DNA of 61,217 nt. Source: Oceanococcus sp041619555 (GTDB lineage: Bacteria > Pseudomonadota > Gammaproteobacteria > Nevskiales > Oceanococcaceae). Location of the stretch: contig JBFKDQ010000020.1 in NCBI GenBank assembly GCA_041619555.1, forward strand, positions 1-61,217, given 5' to 3'. The stretch's first letter is position 1, and every line of letters begins with the position of its first letter. Below, piece by piece: positions 59,538-61,217 of the stretch. Under the pieces are notes generated by a model. That model was not told where the DNA came from and did not search any database. It saw only the letters and a list, made by a program, of their open reading frames with translations. Made by a program: the position numbers and the translations under genes.

Positions 59538-59895
59538 GGTGGATACTCACCTGAGCCCGCACGCCATGCTTGATGAGTTCCTGGCGGATGATCTTGACCG
59601 CGCGATCGTAAACCACCTTGCGCAAGGCCGGCGCCGCCATGCTGCCGAAGGTATCGGCGAACCAGGACTGTCTGGAGGCCAGCTCCATCGGATTGAGAAT
59701 GTCCAGCGCGATGACCGGCCGGCCGCCACGCCCCAGCATGCGCACGACATCGGGCGCGGCATCGTGCGGCGCCAGACGCAGCTGCTCCACTTCCTGCTGC
59801 AAGGTCAGTGCCAGGCGGCGCAGGCTGAGCACCCGCCAGAGCAGAACGGCCAGCGCGACGCTGTTCAAGACGATCAAAAACCAGAACCAGTGCAT
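59527..59895 (-). CDS. Small membrane-anchored protein of unknown function, partner of the downstream gene
   Basis: This 122-residue protein has ATG 59895 preceded by GCAGGGAG at six bases. An N-terminal membrane helix (HWFWFLIVLNSVALAVLLW) is followed by a helical linker with basic and Q/E residues. A compact C-terminal domain follows (VVRMLGRGGRPVIALDILNPMELASR..., ending KIIRQELIKHGVRAQVSIHRVA). The frame remains open to 60171, but the extension looks non-coding. I know no named domain. It is coupled to the gene downstream, and both face away from the PspA operon. Confidence 0.65.
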   Translation of the reverse strand: MHWFWFLIVLNSVALAVLLWRVLSLRRLALTLQQEVEQLRLAPHDAAPDVVRMLGRGGRPVIALDILNPMELASRQSWFADTFGSMAAPALRKVVYDRAVKIIRQELIKHGVRAQVSIHRVA

Positions 59896-60164
59896 CTGCA
59901 TCTCCCTGCGTACGGTGGAATGTCCCGGCGATCTGATCGCCGTCCTTGAGCCCGGACCAGTTGAGGCCTGGCCCCAAGCATGGCCCGAAGAATGACCCAG
60001 GCCGGATGCATGCCGGTCCTGAGTGTAAGCCAGCTGCGGCGCCGGCGTCGGCCGACCACCCTCGCCAGCCTCGGCAGGCCGGATTGCGGCGCGACCGGGA
60101 CGGCGAGGGCCGCCCGGTGTTGCACGCTCAGCGGCGGTGCCATCGACGAGGCCGAAATCAGGGC
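59896..60164. other. Intergenic stretch before the PspA operon
   Basis: These 269 bases are GC-rich and show frames in both directions, but no ribosome site, motif or domain supports a gene. The last part is the promoter of the PspA operon. Confidence 0.4.
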
Positions 60165-60194
60165 TTGACATTTATTTGAACATCGTTCATTAAT
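60165..60194 (+). promoter_or_regulatory. Sigma-70-like promoter of the PspA operon
   Basis: A perfect TTGACA (60165-60170) is followed at 18 bases by ATTAAT (60189-60194). The first GAAC-type palindrome overlaps the spacer and -10 region, so a repressor bound there would block RNA polymerase. Confidence 0.6.
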
Positions 60195-60212
60195 CTATCT
60201 GAGCATTGTTCA
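60177..60212. promoter_or_regulatory. Tandem palindromes TGAACATCGTTCA and TGAGCATTGTTCA
   Basis: Two imperfect direct copies (60177-60189 and 60200-60212), each an inverted repeat of five bases around a three-base centre, are 23 bases apart, about two helical turns. They cover the -10 region and leader of the PspA operon. Such sites are typical for a dimeric helix-turn-helix repressor such as a TetR-family protein. The regulator is not identified. Confidence 0.55.
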
Positions 60213-60227
60213 TTTAAGGAGAGACAC

Positions 60228-60887
60228 ATGCCAAACCTGTGGTCACGGATGAATCGAATCGTCACCAGCAACGGACACGCCGCCCTCGACAAGATCGAGA
60301 ACCCCTTGCACATGAGCCAGGGCATCCTGCGCGAAGTCGATGACGCGCTGGAGCGCGTGCGGCACGCGCTGCTCACCGCGCTCAGCCGTTTCCGTCAGCT
60401 CGAACAAGCCTGCGCCAGCTTGCGCAAGGCCGTGCAGCACACCACAGACCGGGCCAGGAAGGCGGTGCAGCAGGGCGACGATGCGCGGGCCCGCGACTGC
60501 CTCGCCCTGCAGCTGGGCCAGCAGCGCGAACTGGATCAGCTCGAACAGATGCTGGAAAAGCAGCAGACCTGGCTCGACAGCCTGCGCACGGAGCGCGCAG
60601 CGCTGATCGCCGAACGTCAGGAACTCGCCAGCCAGGCTCGGCTGATCCAGCTCAGTCAGGGCCTGGTCGGCAGCGCTGCAGACGCCGCCGACCCCTACAC
60701 GGCCTCGCAGCAGCGCCGCGAGCGCATGGCGAACTATGCCGGCCGAACGGAAACCCAGGTGCATGAATTGCAAAGTGCGCAGACCCTGCGGGCGGAGGAA
60801 GCCGGCCCACAGCTTGATGCCGAGCGCCTGGATGTCGATGCCGCCCTCGAGCAGCTCAAACGTGAACTGCAGGAGAATGCCGCATGA
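60228..60887 (+). CDS. PspA/IM30 (Vipp1) family envelope-stress protein
   Basis: This 219-residue protein is almost entirely helical coiled coil (about 25-215), with an N-terminal amphipathic start (NLWSRMNRIVTSNGHAALDKIENP) that fits membrane-binding helix 0/1 of ESCRT-III-like PspA proteins. The signature VQQGDDARARDCLALQLGQQRELDQLE resembles the Q-G-D-x-x-A-R family core. AAGGAG precedes ATG 60228. It overlaps the YiaAB gene by four bases. It probably assembles on damaged inner membrane. No PspF/PspBC genes are seen, so regulation differs from enteric bacteria. Confidence 0.85.
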   Translation: MPNLWSRMNRIVTSNGHAALDKIENPLHMSQGILREVDDALERVRHALLTALSRFRQLEQACASLRKAVQHTTDRARKAVQQGDDARARDCLALQLGQQRELDQLEQMLEKQQTWLDSLRTERAALIAERQELASQARLIQLSQGLVGSAADAADPYTASQQRRERMANYAGRTETQVHELQSAQTLRAEEAGPQLDAERLDVDAALEQLKRELQENAA

Positions 60888-61183
60888 ATCTGCATCTACA
60901 GGATCAGCAACGCATCGAAGCCCTGCGTCTGGACTCTCCCGGCTGGCTGTTCTTCGTCAAAGCCTCATTTGCCTGCGCGGTGCTGGGCATGCTCGCCGGG
61001 ATCGTGATGATGCCAGTGGATCTGTGGGTCCGCGGCTACCTCGCCATGGGCACCTTCTTTCTGGTGGGCTCCAGCTTCACCCTGTCCAAAACCCTGCGCG
61101 ATCAGTTCGAATCCAGCAAGCTGATCAACCGCCTCTCGAATGCCAAAGCAGAAAAACTGCTGGAAGAATACGATCCGGCCTGA
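60884..61183 (+). CDS. YiaA/YiaB family inner-membrane protein
   Basis: This 99-residue protein has two membrane helices (FVKASFACAVLGMLAGIVMM and GYLAMGTFFLVGSSFTLSKT) separated by PVDLWVR, exactly the YiaA/YiaB two-helix domain. A charged C-terminal tail follows. The ATG overlaps the PspA-like stop, and the pair is probably a common operon. Its role is unknown, presumably anchoring or sensing for PspA at the inner membrane. Confidence 0.88.
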   Translation: MNLHLQDQQRIEALRLDSPGWLFFVKASFACAVLGMLAGIVMMPVDLWVRGYLAMGTFFLVGSSFTLSKTLRDQFESSKLINRLSNAKAEKLLEEYDPA

Positions 61184-61193
61184 GCCGGCTACA

Positions 61194-61217
61194 GGTCGCG
61201 CCCGTCCGGGCGCGACC
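61194..61217 (+). terminator. Hairpin after the YiaAB gene, cut by window end
   Basis: GGTCGCGCCCG-TC-CGGGCGCGACC is an 11-base perfect stem, ten bases after the stop. A T-run, if present, lies beyond the window. It is likely the terminator of the PspA operon. Confidence 0.6.

Overview
The window is a 61.2 kb, GC-rich, densely packed stretch of a gammaproteobacterial chromosome. The best evidence is a well-known gammaproteobacterial gene order: malic enzyme, ponA divergent from pilMNOPQ, then aroK, aroB, dgt, gltB, gltD, pyrF and hemE. TonB-dependent receptors, an S46 dipeptidyl-peptidase, lipoprotein hydrolases and a GlyGly-CTERM-like tail hint at a Nevskiales/Lysobacterales-like lineage. 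That placement is inference only. I see no rRNA, tRNA or CRISPR array.

Layout. (1) 0-3.5 kb: a DUF6351 lipoprotein and an enoyl-CoA hydratase-like gene. (2) 3.5-19.5 kb: an accessory region with broken genes. It holds a GH3 glucosidase reduced to its C-terminal half, an SDR gene followed by a 19-codon SDR stub, two TonB-dependent receptors, a three-gene membrane operon with orphan oxidase subunit III- and IV-like proteins, a TetR regulator, a hybrid histidine kinase, a nitroreductase and a remnant of a tyrosine integrase. (3) 19.5-22.96 kb: a compact integrative element at the 3' end of yicC. It is bounded by two copies of the yicC tail and carries only hipA, hipB and an integrase whose catalytic-tyrosine end is frameshifted. 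(4) 22.9-30 kb: housekeeping genes yicC, a PP2C phosphatase, rph-rdgB-hemW, rpmE, malic enzyme and gltA, closed by a clear terminator. (5) 30-54 kb: an uncharacterised gene coupled to ponA, the type IV pilus assembly operon pilMNOPQ, aroK-aroB-dgt, gltB-gltD, a secreted alpha/beta-hydrolase lipoprotein, pyrF, hemE, an S46 peptidase and tag. (6) 54-61.2 kb: a GFA-family protein, mdh, a PAS histidine kinase, rarD, a DUF167 gene, an ArsC-family gene, two coupled small membrane proteins, and a PspA/YiaAB envelope-stress operon behind two tandem palindromes.

How the genes work together. The core genes cover central carbon metabolism (malic enzyme, citrate synthase, malate dehydrogenase), glutamate synthesis (gltBD), the shikimate pathway (aroKB), pyrimidine and haem synthesis (pyrF, hemE, hemW), nucleotide and RNA housekeeping (dgt, rdgB, rph, yicC), peptidoglycan synthesis (ponA) and type IV pili. 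The accessory block looks like outer-membrane import and catabolism of an unknown hydrophobic or plant-derived substrate.

The most noteworthy structure is the yicC locus, which appears to have been hit at least twice by integrase-bearing elements. The younger one is a minimal integrase plus HipBA toxin-antitoxin island of about 3.46 kb.
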